64,000 nucleotides of DNA from Magnolia sinica (taxonomy: Eukaryota; Streptophyta; Magnoliopsida; Magnoliales; Magnoliaceae). This document shows, piece by piece, positions 10,348-19,765 of the stretch. Both the position numbers and the translations under genes were made by a program. The notes beneath the pieces were generated by a model. The model had not been told where the DNA came from. It worked only from the letters and a program-made list of their open reading frames with translations, and did no database searches. Location of the stretch: the NCBI RefSeq assembly GCF_029962835.1, contig NC_080585.1, positions 62,049,443-62,113,442 of the forward strand, in the 5' to 3' direction. Every line of letters begins with the position of its first letter. Position 1 is the first letter of the stretch.

Positions 10348-11095
10348 CTGCGAACAACCAAAAATCCTCTGCTTGAGCATCAGTATAACATTATACAAGG
10401 GGCTTATAATCCTCCGCTTGAGCATCAATATAACATTTTGCAAAACATGAGAATGGCCATAGCTTAAAAACCAGAAAAGTCAAACTAGAGTTTAGTCAAA
10501 GAGTAGGTTAAGTTCTATTGAGTCTTGAAGACCATGAATTTTTTGAGTTATCAAACTATGATGTACTAGAACTCCCAATATTCAGATGATAGGGCCTGAC
10601 ACCTACAAATTGAGTTTTCACAACAAACATACAATAAATTCATTATATTTGACTAACTAAATCATACAAACATTCAGCTCAAAAAATGTCCATCAAAGTA
10701 AATGGATTACATAACCAAAAAAAAAAAGTTTTTATTTAAAAAATGCACTACAGAACTATTCCAATCACATAAGATCTTAATAGGCTATGAGCAATACATT
10801 TCCATGGTTCTTTCTAAGATCTAGGAACTCAAAGACAACTGCATTGATATAAACTAACATTCTCCTAGTTGACTCAACACTTCTGAAACAAAAACTGCCA
10901 AGACTCGGCAGAGTCACAACAAAAGGCAGATGTGAGTTTCCATGGAGCGGCTATTTTGAAGGGGGGTATGTCTAACCAGACATGGGAAAATCCTGATCCA
11001 AAGCAAAGTACTTCTGGTCATTGGCAAAATCAGTTCAGAAGAGGATGGCAATTAACTTTAACCACTGCCTAGCAATTTCCAAAAGACATACATAC
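10348..11095 (-). other. Intron-like captured DNA between PXN and UBP12/13 fragments
   Basis: Near 10360-10450 a ~45-base unit (CTTGAGCATCA(A/G)TATAACATT) is tandemly duplicated. An A run lies near 10718. I find no exon, although a further UBP12/13 exon might have been expected here. Confidence 0.4.
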
Positions 11096-11161
11096 CTTGT
11101 ATATCTTGTGACAAAAAGCCTCAAGCTGTTAAAGCTCGGCATTGGGATGAGACAGCTCAAC
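11096..11161 (-). pseudogene. UBP12/UBP13: Captured UBP12/13 exon (third of three)
   Basis: A 66-base minus-strand exon (acceptor TTGCAATAG, donor AAG|GTATGT) reads VELSHPNAEL, stop, QLEAFCHKIYK. It matches the C-terminal ubiquitin-like region of plant UBP12/13 deubiquitinases right after the exon ending DLKTK. The in-frame TAA sits at an Arg position of the parent protein (consistent with CGA to TGA to TAA, though the route is inference). Confidence 0.88.
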
Positions 11162-11409
11162 CTATTGCAGAATGCAGGAGAGAGTCAGTTGATTTTCTTC
11201 TAAGGGCACCAAAATAGCAACATTCTATCAGTCAATACATGAGAAGCATCCCGATTGCATATCAATTGGGTTTCAATAAACTACTAGCTTAGAAAAGCAG
11301 TTGTCCTCTTTTAAGAAAGAGTGGGATAATAGGCTCATGCATTAAGGAAACCTTGAAGAAGAAGAGGACCACATCGAATAGAAGTGCATAAATAGTTACA
11401 GAAATTAAC

Positions 11410-11481
11410 CTTGGTTTTCAAGTCGTTGATTACATCCCCTACAGTACTCTGTTCGGGCAATCTAATAGTGTGAATAACCAC
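11410..11481 (-). pseudogene. UBP12/UBP13: Captured UBP12/13 exon (second of three)
   Basis: A 72-base exon with intact TTTTCAG acceptor and AAG|GTTAAT donor reads 24 codons without a stop: VVIHTIRLPEQ, then STVGDVINDLKTK. UBP12/13 are nuclear/cytosolic ubiquitin-specific proteases involved in flowering, immunity and hormone signalling. Here only the C-terminal ubiquitin-like part is present, so no catalytic activity could be made. Confidence 0.92.
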
Positions 11482-11556
11482 CTGAAAAGAAAGTAAAAGA
11501 CACCTAAGTTTGTACTTGATCCAGAATTAGATGACTCGCATGGTTTGGGGTCTCAC

Positions 11557-11658
11557 CTCATCTTTAGTGGAGTGATGGAAAGCAACTTTCAAAGTTTTCA
11601 AGCCTTGCAATTCTGGCAAAGGAATGTCCAACACTTCATAATTCAAGATATCGGAAGT
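11557..11658 (-). pseudogene. UBP12/UBP13: Captured UBP12/13 exon (first of three)
   Basis: A 102-base exon (acceptor GGTGCAG, donor GAG|GTGAGA) reads 34 codons without a stop, including NYEVLDIPLPELQGLK and KVAFHHSTKDE. Order, phase and introns (11482-11556 and 11162-11409) match a contiguous genomic piece of UBP12/13. The capture was therefore of genomic DNA, not cDNA. Confidence 0.92.
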
Positions 11659-12362
11659 CTGCACCAAAAGAAATGAACTTGGAAAATTCCAGTTATTCAT
11701 GACATGTTATTGGATATAATTTCTCAGATATAGTAGCATGACCAAAACAGTAAGACAAGCAGAAGGCACTGTGATGGACAACTTGGTTGTAGTGGACCAG
11801 CATGTCAGACAGATGTTCTACACCCTGGAACTTGATGGGTTGGGGCTTAGGCTGTTAAGAGTAACAGTTGTGAGAAGTAAGGCTAATTTTTGTTGGATCA
11901 TCCAAGCCAAGTAAACCATATAAGATCCATAATACAGTGAAAATATAGCATCTACCCATTTTATGGTATCCATTACAGAAGCACAATTATTGAAGGAGAG
12001 TTGAATGTATTCATGGTCTTGGAACATACATCTTTGGAACCCCATACACTAAACTACAAATGGCTACAAAAGAAAACAAATGGAGAAATGCTCGAGCGGG
12101 CTATATGTACAGGTACCTTGTCTGTAGATAGCTACAGTCAGACACGAGGTATACATATGGGATGATGTGTTATGATTCTTCAACCCTGTAGTCATTTTTA
12201 AGATGAGAAAAATGCAACCAAAGATGTAAGAGGTGTCTAAATAAATTACAAATCCATGCAGCAGACTTATTCCCATTTAAATGTCTGAAAGAAAGGTCAA
12301 AATTGAAATTGATAGGTTTTAATGCCAAGAACAGAAGATACTCAGTGTGTACATGAGAGAGA

Positions 12363-12410
<48 letters not shown>

Positions 12411-12585
12411 TACAAATGTAGATTTTTGCAAGTAGAAATAAATTAGCACAAATGGCCTTGAAATTACTACATGGTCTTCTTTGAAACAATTGCCAAACTT
12501 GGGTTCTTTGTCTCAATCAAACAAAGAGACTGAGAGCAAGGCTTTTCATACCTACATAAGCAACAGAAATTACACAAATTTTATG
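11659..12585 (-). other. Intron-like captured DNA with a (GA)n run
   Basis: No exon recognised. A GA dinucleotide run occupies about 12369-12408. The ORFs across it on the minus strand are Ser/Leu runs produced by the simple repeat and are not genes. Confidence 0.4.
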
Positions 12586-12589
12586 AAAG

Positions 12590-12657
12590 TAGTGGACAAT
12601 ACTCGCAACAGAATCAACATGGCCACAAGCTCGGCAATCTCGTTTGTAAGAAACAAA
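12590..12657 (-). pseudogene. VEN4-like: SAMHD1-like exon fragment, diverged copy B
   Basis: On the minus strand, after a GGCTCAG acceptor, it reads FVSYKRDCRACGHV. The core RDCRACG and the nucleotide word CGAGATTGCCGAGCTTGTGGCC match copy A at 9118-9178, but the 3' half has diverged or been replaced. It lies downstream (in the minus sense) of the short exon at 12863-12904, as in the parent gene. Confidence 0.6.
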
Positions 12658-12862
12658 CCTGAGCCCACCATCTTTAAGAATGAGATCCAAACATATTAAA
12701 TATTTTGTGCCAATTTGTGTTGGATGAATTGAAAATGTATTCAGTTTCGGCAAAATGGTATTTTCAGGACAGCTATGGTCTATAAATTATCACCTCGTAT
12801 TGACAAAACACCACTGAACAAGAAGCGATGAAAAAAGAATGCAGAGGTTTAGAGCATAATAC

Positions 12863-12904
12863 CTATGGCAATGATCTTCTTCCTATCAATGCCACCATTT
12901 CTAC
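12863..12904 (-). pseudogene. VEN4-like: Possible SAMHD1-like exon preceding the FDYI block
   Basis: A 42-base segment between TTTACAG and GTATTA on the minus strand reads GRNGGIDRKKI. Plant SAMHD1 homologues have a ...NGRNGIDVDK... block just before FDYI.RDCRACG, and the fragment sits in the matching order relative to 12590-12657. The match is short, so it is a tentative assignment. Confidence 0.5.
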
Positions 12905-13269
12905 CTGTAAAATCATATTATAGAGAAGATCAATAAAACATAAAATCATTTTAATGTAATAATACCACTAACGCCCATTTTCTTACACTGAAATATTTGG
13001 TTTCTTGCCAGTAAAAGAAAAATGAATCAATCAGCTATTGCAGTAGCAATTTTTACAAGAGATATGCTGAAGGAGACATTACAAGAAGTACAAATGTATC
13101 AACCTTAACAAATATCAAGGTAAATGTAAACTCAAAAAAGCAAAGAAAAGAAGAAACAATATCCCAGATATGAAGATTGTAAGAAATGATGAGTACATAA
13201 CTACCACAACAAATCACACTGACAAATAGCCATAAAGCGACATTGCTTAAAACCCAGAAAAATTCATAC

Positions 13270-13325
13270 CCTTTTTTGGAATTCAATCCAGTTCCCATAG
13301 TAGTACCACCCTGCACAAGCTGCTC
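13270..13325 (-). pseudogene. FUM1: Captured fumarase exon fragment
   Basis: The minus strand reads FEQLVQGGTTMGTGLNSKKG up to a GG|GTATGA donor. It matches the fumarase block QLAQGGTAVGTGLNTKKG, which lies between active-site regions of class II fumarate hydratase, the TCA-cycle enzyme converting fumarate to malate. The 5' boundary of the exon is uncertain (a CAG lies just before GGTGGTACT, but the reading QLVQ upstream is also family-like). It is the most 5' recognisable fragment in the minus-strand series. Confidence 0.8.
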
Positions 13326-13535
13326 AAAAGAAAGATTTAATGGGTTGATAAAGGCACACATCTTCTACCAACCAATCAATAGGCAAAACCACTTGACAAA
13401 TTACACAACAAAAAGCAAGAAAGCCCATCTCAAGCAAAATTAGAGAAATAAAATGAATATGACCTTCCTATACATAATGGATCATTTTTTCTGTAATGGC
13501 TATTTTGGCAAGTGTTTTACAAGTGAATATTCAGC
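13326..13535. other. AT-rich linker, nothing recognised
   Basis: No coding match or repeat of note. Confidence 0.3.
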
Positions 13536-13680
13536 TTTCTACCTGTAAGTAACTTACAGGTCATCCAAACAGAAAAACTAACTTACCTGTAAGTGACTTA
13601 CAACTTACATCCAAACAGATTACCTGTAAGTAACTTTCACTTGTAAGTGACTTACAGGTAAGTCACTTACAACTTAAAAG
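13536..13680. repeat. Foldback (MITE-like) cluster of ACCTGTAAGTNACTTACAGGT
   Basis: 13541-13561 is a perfect palindrome with 10-base arms around one base. 13641-13672 is a perfect hairpin with 15-base arms (TTGTAAGTGACTTAC and its complement) around AG. Partial copies lie between, with CATCCAAACAG words. It could be a small hAT-like MITE or a nested pair; no clear target duplication was found. Confidence 0.7.
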
Positions 13681-14348
13681 AGCGAATGTTACATGCGGCA
13701 CATGGTTACATTTGAACCAGTTAGCATTCACATCAACATAGTTACATTTGAACCTATTAGCATTCGCATCAACAGTCAATCCATTTTTCCAACTAATTGT
13801 CAAAAAATGAGGTAGATTCAAATCTCAAGTAGACTACACCAAAGGAAAGATGGTAATTGAACACCCACCGTTAAAAACTTTTTAGGGCAATATAGTTTTG
13901 GATTAAGATGATATTTATGTTTTCCCTTCATCTAGATCTATCTAACACAAAGCAACATGTTGGATAGAAAATAAACATTACACTGGATCTTTTTTTTTAA
14001 ACCAAAACTTATATAACATGCCATAATGCAAATTATTTTAATTCATGCATAATGAAAATGTAAATAATTACTACTCATTTACAGTCAACTACACTTGCAA
14101 CCAATCAAACAATTTTTCATGGTTAGCATGGCTTGTTTCACCACAATTTTTAAGGGTGCAGACCACACCATAAACAATAGACCTCACTACAGATGGAAGC
14201 ACCTCCCAAGGTTGACTTTAATCCCACAATGCAAATGACTAGAGACACACAAATGTTATTGTGTATATGACAACAGATCCAAAAACACACCTTTAAAAAA
14301 AATTCAAAAATCACAAAACAAGGGATTCTTATGACCTTAGGAAGTATT
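13681..14348. other. Non-coding DNA with a short direct duplication
   Basis: GTTACATTTGAACC(A/T)(G/A)TTAGCATTC(A/G)CATCAACA is present twice near 13706-13775. Otherwise it is AT-rich DNA with no gene signal. Confidence 0.35.
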
Positions 14349-14351
14349 TAA

Positions 14352-14763
14352 GGGCCTGTTTGGCCAGGAAGCTTGGATGGGATTGGAAGGGATTAAAAGG
14401 GATTGGAAGATAGATCCCAGATTGACCAGGCATGCCAAACAGACACGGGATCTTGATCCCGGGATGTTACAATCCCATGGATCTTAAGACAATCCACTGA
14501 CATCACCATCATTACCTTTAAATCTCATCCAATCCACCCTAATCCCTTTAAAATTGCTTAGGACATGTTTGGTTCAAGGGATTGAAAGGGATTGGAAGGT
14601 TTAATCCCGGGATTGGTCGGGCATCCCAAACAGACTGGAAATAGCAATCCTGGGATATAGCAATCCCATAGATCTTGCACCAATCCACTGACACGACTAT
14701 CATTACCTTGAAATCCATACAATCCACTCTAATTCCATCCAATCTACCCGGCCAAATAGGCCC
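14352..14763. mobile_element. Tourist/PIF-Harbinger-like MITE, internally dimeric
   Basis: The termini GGGCCTGTTTGGCC and GGCCAAATAGGCCC are inverted repeats with one mismatch, flanked on both sides by TAA (14349-14351 and 14764-14766), the target duplication typical of PIF/Harbinger. The interior holds two related halves, each with GGGATTG.AAGGGATT.., CAAACAGAC, ATCCCGGGAT and CAATCCACTGACA. This suggests a tandem dimer of a ~200-base unit. Confidence 0.75.
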
Positions 14764-14769
14764 TAATGG

Positions 14770-15186
14770 TGGGCGTTCAATCACCACAGTTTCCTGTGGT
14801 GTGGTCCACCTAAGATTTAGCCCTAAAATGAGCTGGAAAAAATGACTGGCCCGCATACACATATTATGGAGGAGCCCACAAAGCATTTTTAGATTTCAAA
14901 AATAGAGAGAGGGGAATGCAGATTGAAGGATTGAAAGATTGAGCATAGGGATTGAAGGATTGAGCATCCAAACACAACAGATTAGAGAAACAGATAAAGA
15001 GAGAGAAAGAGAGAGAAAGAGAGAAACTAACCATGCTTCTTCTTCTTCTCCTTCTCCTTCTTCTTCTCCTTCTTGCAGCAAAAGAGGTTTTTGAAAACAG
15101 AGAGAGGGGAATGCGGCCAAGAGACAGGGAAAGAGGGTGAGGGAGAGCGGGAGATCGAGAGAGGGCAAGGGAAAGAGAGAGACTGA

Positions 15187-15229
<43 letters not shown>

Positions 15230-15665
15230 ATGGTTTTCATCTGTGCGTGGGAGAAAATGGCAGACGGGAAGGGTTTTATTTTTGGGAGGAGGTTTGGATT
15301 TTGGAGGGGTGCGTGACAGACGGCTCCTTGGGGACGTTGGGTTTTAGGACCGTGGGGCCCACTGTGATGTATTTCATATATCTACTCCGTCCATTAATTT
15401 TAAATTATTATTTTAAGTGCTGATATAAAAAAATGAGTTAGATTGAATCTGTAAGGAGACCACACAACATATTAATAGTAAATTTTTAATTTTTATTATT
15501 TCTTACGGTGTGGTCCACTTAGACATTTGATCTATATAATTTTTAGGCTCATGCACTAAAATTATATATCAGAATTGTTAGACAGCATAGATCAAACACA
15601 TATATTCCAATGGACCCCATGGATCCCCTTAAGCACCATCTATGTTTAATATGGTTTAGGCGAGG
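14770..15665. other. GA-rich and AT-rich non-coding segment at the CACTA right side
   Basis: It contains (GA)n at 15191-15222 and GA-rich tracts near 14900-15190; on the minus strand these are CT-rich, like a plant 5' UTR or promoter. Further right are GTGGGGCCCACTGTGATGTA and ACGGTGTGGTCCAC words, which are also frequent in the LTR-2 family. It may be where minus-strand transcription through the captured exons starts, but no TATA-initiator pair can be assigned with confidence. Confidence 0.35.
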
Positions 15666-15669
15666 AGGT

Positions 15670-15793
15670 ACGCTTTAGCTACAGATCACTTAGGCTTTAG
15701 CTACGAATTAAATTCGTAGCTATATTGCTACGGATTTAATCCATGGCTAAAATCATTCAAAGTCCATAGCCTTTGCTCGATTTTTTGGTAGTG
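15670..15793 (-). repeat. Right subterminal repeats and TIR of CACTA
   Basis: TTTAGCTAC(A/G)GAT..., GCTACGAATTAAATTCGTAGC and GCTACGGATTTAATCC copies precede the terminal TTTTTTGGTAGTG. The words match those of the left end. Confidence 0.8.
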
Positions 15794-16813
15794 TTGGATC
15801 GCCTCTGCTGGACTGGTGGAGCCAGTTGTTTGGGAGGCGAATTTGCACGCGGCCTCTTGTCGAGAAACGGTTGGTTCGATAATTCAGGCGGAGGCCTTAG
15901 GCCCATCGGCGTGCGTGTCCGAGAGTCTCTCTCACCATCCTACTCAGCTCGCAGGGACATGTTAACTAGCTCAGCATAATTGGGAATGCTAGTGCAATAC
16001 ATCTTGGTTTCGATATCAGCCCGAATCCCTCTGAAAACTACCGCATTCTCATCGACTCATTTACCAAGATCAAAGGAGCATATCTGGCTAGCTCTGTGAC
16101 CTAGTTTTCATATTCTGCCACTGTCATCCCCCCTTGTCGAAGGCAAAGAAACTCGCCCACCTTTTCATTGCAGTAGGTGAGGGAAAATTATTTTCCATGA
16201 AAATGGTCTTGAACTCATCCCAAGTCCACGCAAATCCTATGGGAACGGTTCATAGGTTACTATCCTAGTAAAGACTAGCCTCCTTCTCAAACATATACGT
16301 AACCAGCTCGACTTATTCTACTTCAGTACAGTGCAATGGCCTCAACATCTTAGATATGTGATCCAACCAGTACTCAGCCTCCTCGGGTTTATGAGTACCG
16401 GCAAAAGTGGGAGGACGAAGGCACTGAAAGTGCTCAAATAGGCCACTTATGGGCATAGCCCCAGTAGGTTGTACAAGTGGCATCGACGGGGCCGCATTCA
16501 TGTTCTCGGCAATGGCACCTGCAATAGTAGCCAAAACTTGTTGTTGTTGCTGCATTAGGAGCATCATCTGCTCCAACCTATCAGGGGGAGAGGCCGCCTG
16601 TGGCACGTGTGGTGTCGACGTTGACGCACGGTTTTGATCCAGAACCGGTGGTGCACTAGGTGTTGGCCCATTCGTGGCCGGCTGTGAATCTAGCATTGTC
16701 TCAATACCTGGGCCCAAACTGGGGTCTGTGTGGCTATCGCTCGGGGGAGGTGCTCCATCAATCGATCCGCTGGGTGGGAGATGTGTCATATTTTGAGTGG
16801 TTTTACGAGGCAT
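15794..16813 (-). pseudogene. Ty3 Tekay gag, N-terminal two thirds (minus-strand element)
   Basis: It starts at ATG 16813 (MPRKTTQNMTHLPP...), followed by a low-complexity N-terminus with Pro/Ser and a glutamine run (MMLLMQQQQQ). The Retrotrans_gag core follows (GLFEHFQCLRPPTFAGTH, EEAEYWLDHISKMLRPLHC). The open frame ends at 16313, but homology continues with stops and frameshifts to 15794, where the CACTA element cuts it inside the segment QQRRS before the zinc knuckle. The knuckle resumes at 2865. The same protein is on the plus strand at 26863-27900. Gag forms the virus-like particle. Confidence 0.85.
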
Positions 16814-17089
16814 TCCCTCTATACAACATAGGGTGCAACGTTTACAGGATTAGGATAACATCAACCACCTTTTCCAAACATTCTACACATTTCTGAATAA
16901 AAGAAACTTCATGCATTTCATTTAACCAAAATTGTCGCAATACATATGATGTAACATTACATGAATTATGAAAGAGAATGCATGTGAGCTAATTTAACAA
17001 AAGGCTTTAACACTAACTAACCTAACATCCAACTAAGCCTAACTAAGGCTATTACAAAAAAAGCAAGAACAACAACTACAAACATATGA
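16814..17089. other. Spacer between extra ORF and gag (minus-strand Tekay element)
   Basis: AT-rich non-coding DNA. The plus-strand copy has a matching spacer at 26595-26862. Confidence 0.5.
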
Positions 17090-18392
17090 CTAGGCTTCCG
17101 ATTCTGGCGAAGGCGGAGGTGCACCCTTATCCTGCATACAGCATAGGAGGGCCTTTAGGGTGCGAGACATTCTCTTGAACTTTTTTTTGAGATATGCCTT
17201 GCTCTCCTTGAATTTTTTGCTTCGGATGGGCTTTGCTTTCTTCAATCTTAGCCATGAGGACTTATAAGGTGGCCCGGTCATGGCTGTCGTCATGTGTAGT
17301 AGTATGAGGTCCCCCATCTGAGTCTTGGGCCTCCTCCTCTTCTTCATGCTCCTCTTCCCCACTGCCTTCCTCTTCTTCATTTCCTTCCTCTTCTTCACTT
17401 CCTTCCTCTTCTTCAATCTCTTCTTCTATCTCATCCCCATATTCATCAATCCTTGCTTGGCGTTGCCTGGGCCTATGTCCATATTGTTGAGTGTAGTTTC
17501 ACCGATGAAATGGATTGGGGCGAGGTTTTCCATATTGAGTCTGAAGCTGAAATTTTGGACGATCTTACAAATAAGTCAGCGGAAAGGGAGTGAGGTGTCT
17601 CCCCTAGTAGATCATGCAGTGTTGATTATCTGAGTCAAGGCAAAAGTAGGCAGGCACAGCTTGTCTCCCTGTCCAACTCTGTATAAGAAATCCACCATGA
17701 ATTGAGTACATTCTGTGTGGTTGCTTCACCTAGGATACACATTATAAGTGTATATATGGTGGAGTAGGTAAAAATCAACCGTCATCTAAGTCGATGCAAG
17801 GCTATTTCCTTGCTCCACCACTTAAGTTGGCCGCAAAGGAAACGAGTGCAGTGATTTCTCTCCCGCTCACTAGCGAGATTTGTCTCACTTGCATGTACAA
17901 CTCCATGTTCTATTCCCATGATATGTGACATGACATCCACATCGACCTTGGCGGGAGATCTTTCCAATGGTATGATAAATTGAGGAGGCACCACGGTTGG
18001 GTCCCATATGTGAGTAAGAAGGCTCGTACGATGCCTTCACTTTCGAGAGTTTTTCCTTCAAATATGGGACCCCACACATTCCCTAGAAGGAGATCAATCA
18101 CGGGATATATTCCAAATAATTTCTCATCAACATGAGCTTCAAACACAACTTTGCGACCACGGAACTTACCAAGTTCGCCGCCCGCCAGTAGCAACCTTTC
18201 TATCGGGACTTGAGGGTTGAGATCCCATTTCGACCTTCGCTCGGTGCTTGCACTAGTCTTGGCACTCGCCTTCTTCTTAGAATGGCTTGGATGGCTAGGC
18301 TCGGCTTCATCCGGGGCCGCTCTCTTCTTTCTTATAAGGGAGAGGAGCGTTGAGATGGAGAAAATGGCAGTGATTTGCTCAAAGAGGGCCAT
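17090..18392 (-). pseudogene. Extra ORF upstream of gag with plant-transposon (PF20167-like) protein
   Basis: It starts at ATG 18392 (MALFEQITAIFSIS...). A basic Lys/Ser segment leads to the conserved block VVFEAHVDEKLFGIYPVIDL, then WGPIFEGKTLESEG. After a frameshift near 17990 it continues as IPLERSPAKVDVDVMSHIMG and VVHASETNLASERER. The C-terminal part at 17090-17416 is rich in charged residues and ends like the plus-strand copy (KKKFKRMSRTLKALLCCMQD). The family matches the annotated 'putative plant transposon protein' domain; its function is unknown. About 300 codons of the middle are degraded or missing compared with 25370-26590. Confidence 0.75.
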
Positions 18393-19140
18393 TGAGTTGG
18401 AAAAGCTTTGGGAATGAAGTGGGTTTGAAGATTAGGAGTTATGAGACACAAAAAGAGGGTTTTTGTGCTCAAATGAGTGGAAATAAGGAAGATAGAGAGT
18501 TATAAGGGATAGTTTTAGGGAAATGGTGGGTTTGGGGGTGTTTTTGGGGCAGGAATAGGGTGCAATGGGGTGAAATGAGCAAAAAGGGCAAAAAATGGGT
18601 TAAGTGGGGGTTCCACACATGGGAGTGGCCCCACATGGACAGCCAATCGGCAGTGCGCCGTAGCTGCCACGGTGCCGCCGCACCCCGTTGTGGAGGTGGG
18701 TGGTGCACCACCGCCCGGGCAGTGTCGTTGCTCCCCTTTGCAGTGTCAGGCACTGGCTTCACCCTAGGGCCATGGCCACCCCCTCCCGAGGTGTCGTATA
18801 GGTGTCAGGGCCCCACTGAATTTTGTGATTCAGGTTTTTAGGCCTGCACGGTATGTTTTCCTAGCTGCACGTGCACGTATTCACACCTCTTGGCCTGTTT
18901 CAAGTTTTATATTTATCGACCAATGGTTCAAACCCGTCGATTAATGGCCTAATGATGACTGAGACCAATTTACATTATCTAGGATGCGTATGGGCTACAC
19001 TACAGTGGTCAATCTCACCCGTCAGTGAAACTTTGGGATCCTAATGTGGTTTCTAGATTCCATCGCTCCCTTTCTAAGTCAGAGTGCATCAAAGTGTGTT
19101 GTGTTACCTATAACTCAGGTCCAATTTAATCTAAATCATA
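18393..19140 (-). other. Leader of the minus-strand Tekay element
   Basis: Untranslated region between the primer-binding site and the extra ORF. It is GC-rich at 18610-18800 and without coding homology. The plus-strand element has a related GC-rich stretch at 24840-25100. Confidence 0.55.
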
Positions 19141-19152
19141 CTTTGATACCAA
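19141..19152 (-). promoter_or_regulatory. Primer-binding site (tRNA-iMet type) of the minus-strand Tekay element
   Basis: On the minus strand the sequence next to the LTR terminus is TTGGTATCAAAG, a close match to TGGTATCAGAGC, the complement of the initiator tRNA-Met 3' end. It starts two to three bases inside the LTR end, as expected, and fixes the element's polarity. Confidence 0.75.
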
Positions 19153-19154
19153 CT

Positions 19155-19393
19155 TTTAATGCCCCAGATTTCGAGGGTCGAGCAAATCTCTACTCCCGAA
19201 ATCCAGCACATCACTTATGTAACATGGATAATGATGTTTAGATTTCATCCATATTAATGAGTTAAACATGAGTGGGATTATACCAAAACAGCATATCATA
19301 CTCCAGATATAATTAAATTAAGTAAGCGGAAGACTGAAACATATATATTTAAGTATGTAAGTGTTTCACAACCTCCAGAGTATGAGTATGTTT
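19155..19393 (-). mobile_element. 3' end of the 5' LTR (LTR-1) of the minus-strand Tekay element
   Basis: This is the reverse complement of the LTR-1 end, as in 38900-39130: AATGCCCCAGATTTCGAGGG, then CTCTACTC, ATCACTTATG and AGTAAGCGGAAGACTG. The terminal dinucleotide is mutated. It is cut at about 19393, after which a short direct repeat of TTAACATGAGTGGGATT (also near 19263) leads into LTR-2. Confidence 0.8.
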
Positions 19394-19727
19394 AACATGA
19401 GTGGGATTTTATCATGCATTGGCCGAAGAAGGAAGAAGAAATCTAGAGGTGGCTGATTTTTATTTGGATTTGATGAATTGAAGGCCCATTTTGATATATG
19501 TGTATGATCAAGGAGGGGCCCATAGTGGCGGGGTCCCTCCGCTACATCTCTCTCTCTCTATCCTCCCCCTAGAATGAAGTGGGCCCCACCTATTTGTGTT
19601 AAACCTACTCTATCCATTAGACGGTGTGGCCCATCGCATTTCAGGCGAGATCCGCTGTCCATTGTTGGGACGGTGGGAGGTCCCACTTACTGGACTAAAT
19701 ATTATATAATATATTGATATTATAGTA

Positions 19728-19765
19728 ATATATATATATATGTGTGTGTGTGTATATATATATAC
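19728..19765 (+). repeat. TA/TG microsatellite
   Basis: Runs of TATATA, then TGTGTGTGTG, then TATATA. Confidence 0.9.

Larger units (their letters stand above)
2866..15793 (-). mobile_element. CACTA (En/Spm-type) transposon carrying several host-gene fragments (Pack-CACTA)
   Basis: The left end reads CATTACCAGAAAAAGGGGC and the right end, read inwards on the minus strand, CACTACCAAAAAATCGAGC; about 25 of the first 31 positions agree. Next to both ends lie clustered subterminal repeats of the TAGCTACGGATT / AATCCGTAGCTA type, the usual architecture of this superfamily. Flanking trinucleotides are TTA (2863-2865) and TTG (15794-15796), a target duplication with one mismatch. The flanks join into a continuous Tekay gag reading (minus strand), which independently confirms the boundaries. 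No TNP2/TNPD-like transposase is visible, so it is probably non-autonomous. Inside are fragments of SMC4, PFK, a SAMHD1-like gene (two), PXN, UBP12/13 and fumarase, all minus-strand, plus a large TTTAGG-like array and MITEs. Confidence 0.85.

Noticed and set aside
10177-10467. 96-codon plus-strand ORF
   Set aside because: It is the shadow of the minus-strand PXN exon and its neighbouring tandem duplication.
12170-12516. Ser/Leu-rich ORFs
   Set aside because: Translation of a GA dinucleotide run; the same holds for 14896-15240 and 32937-33401.
18469-18841. ORFs on both strands in GC-rich DNA
   Set aside because: Leader of the minus-strand Tekay element; the overlap on both strands reflects GC content, and the related leader at 24790-25260 does not conserve them.
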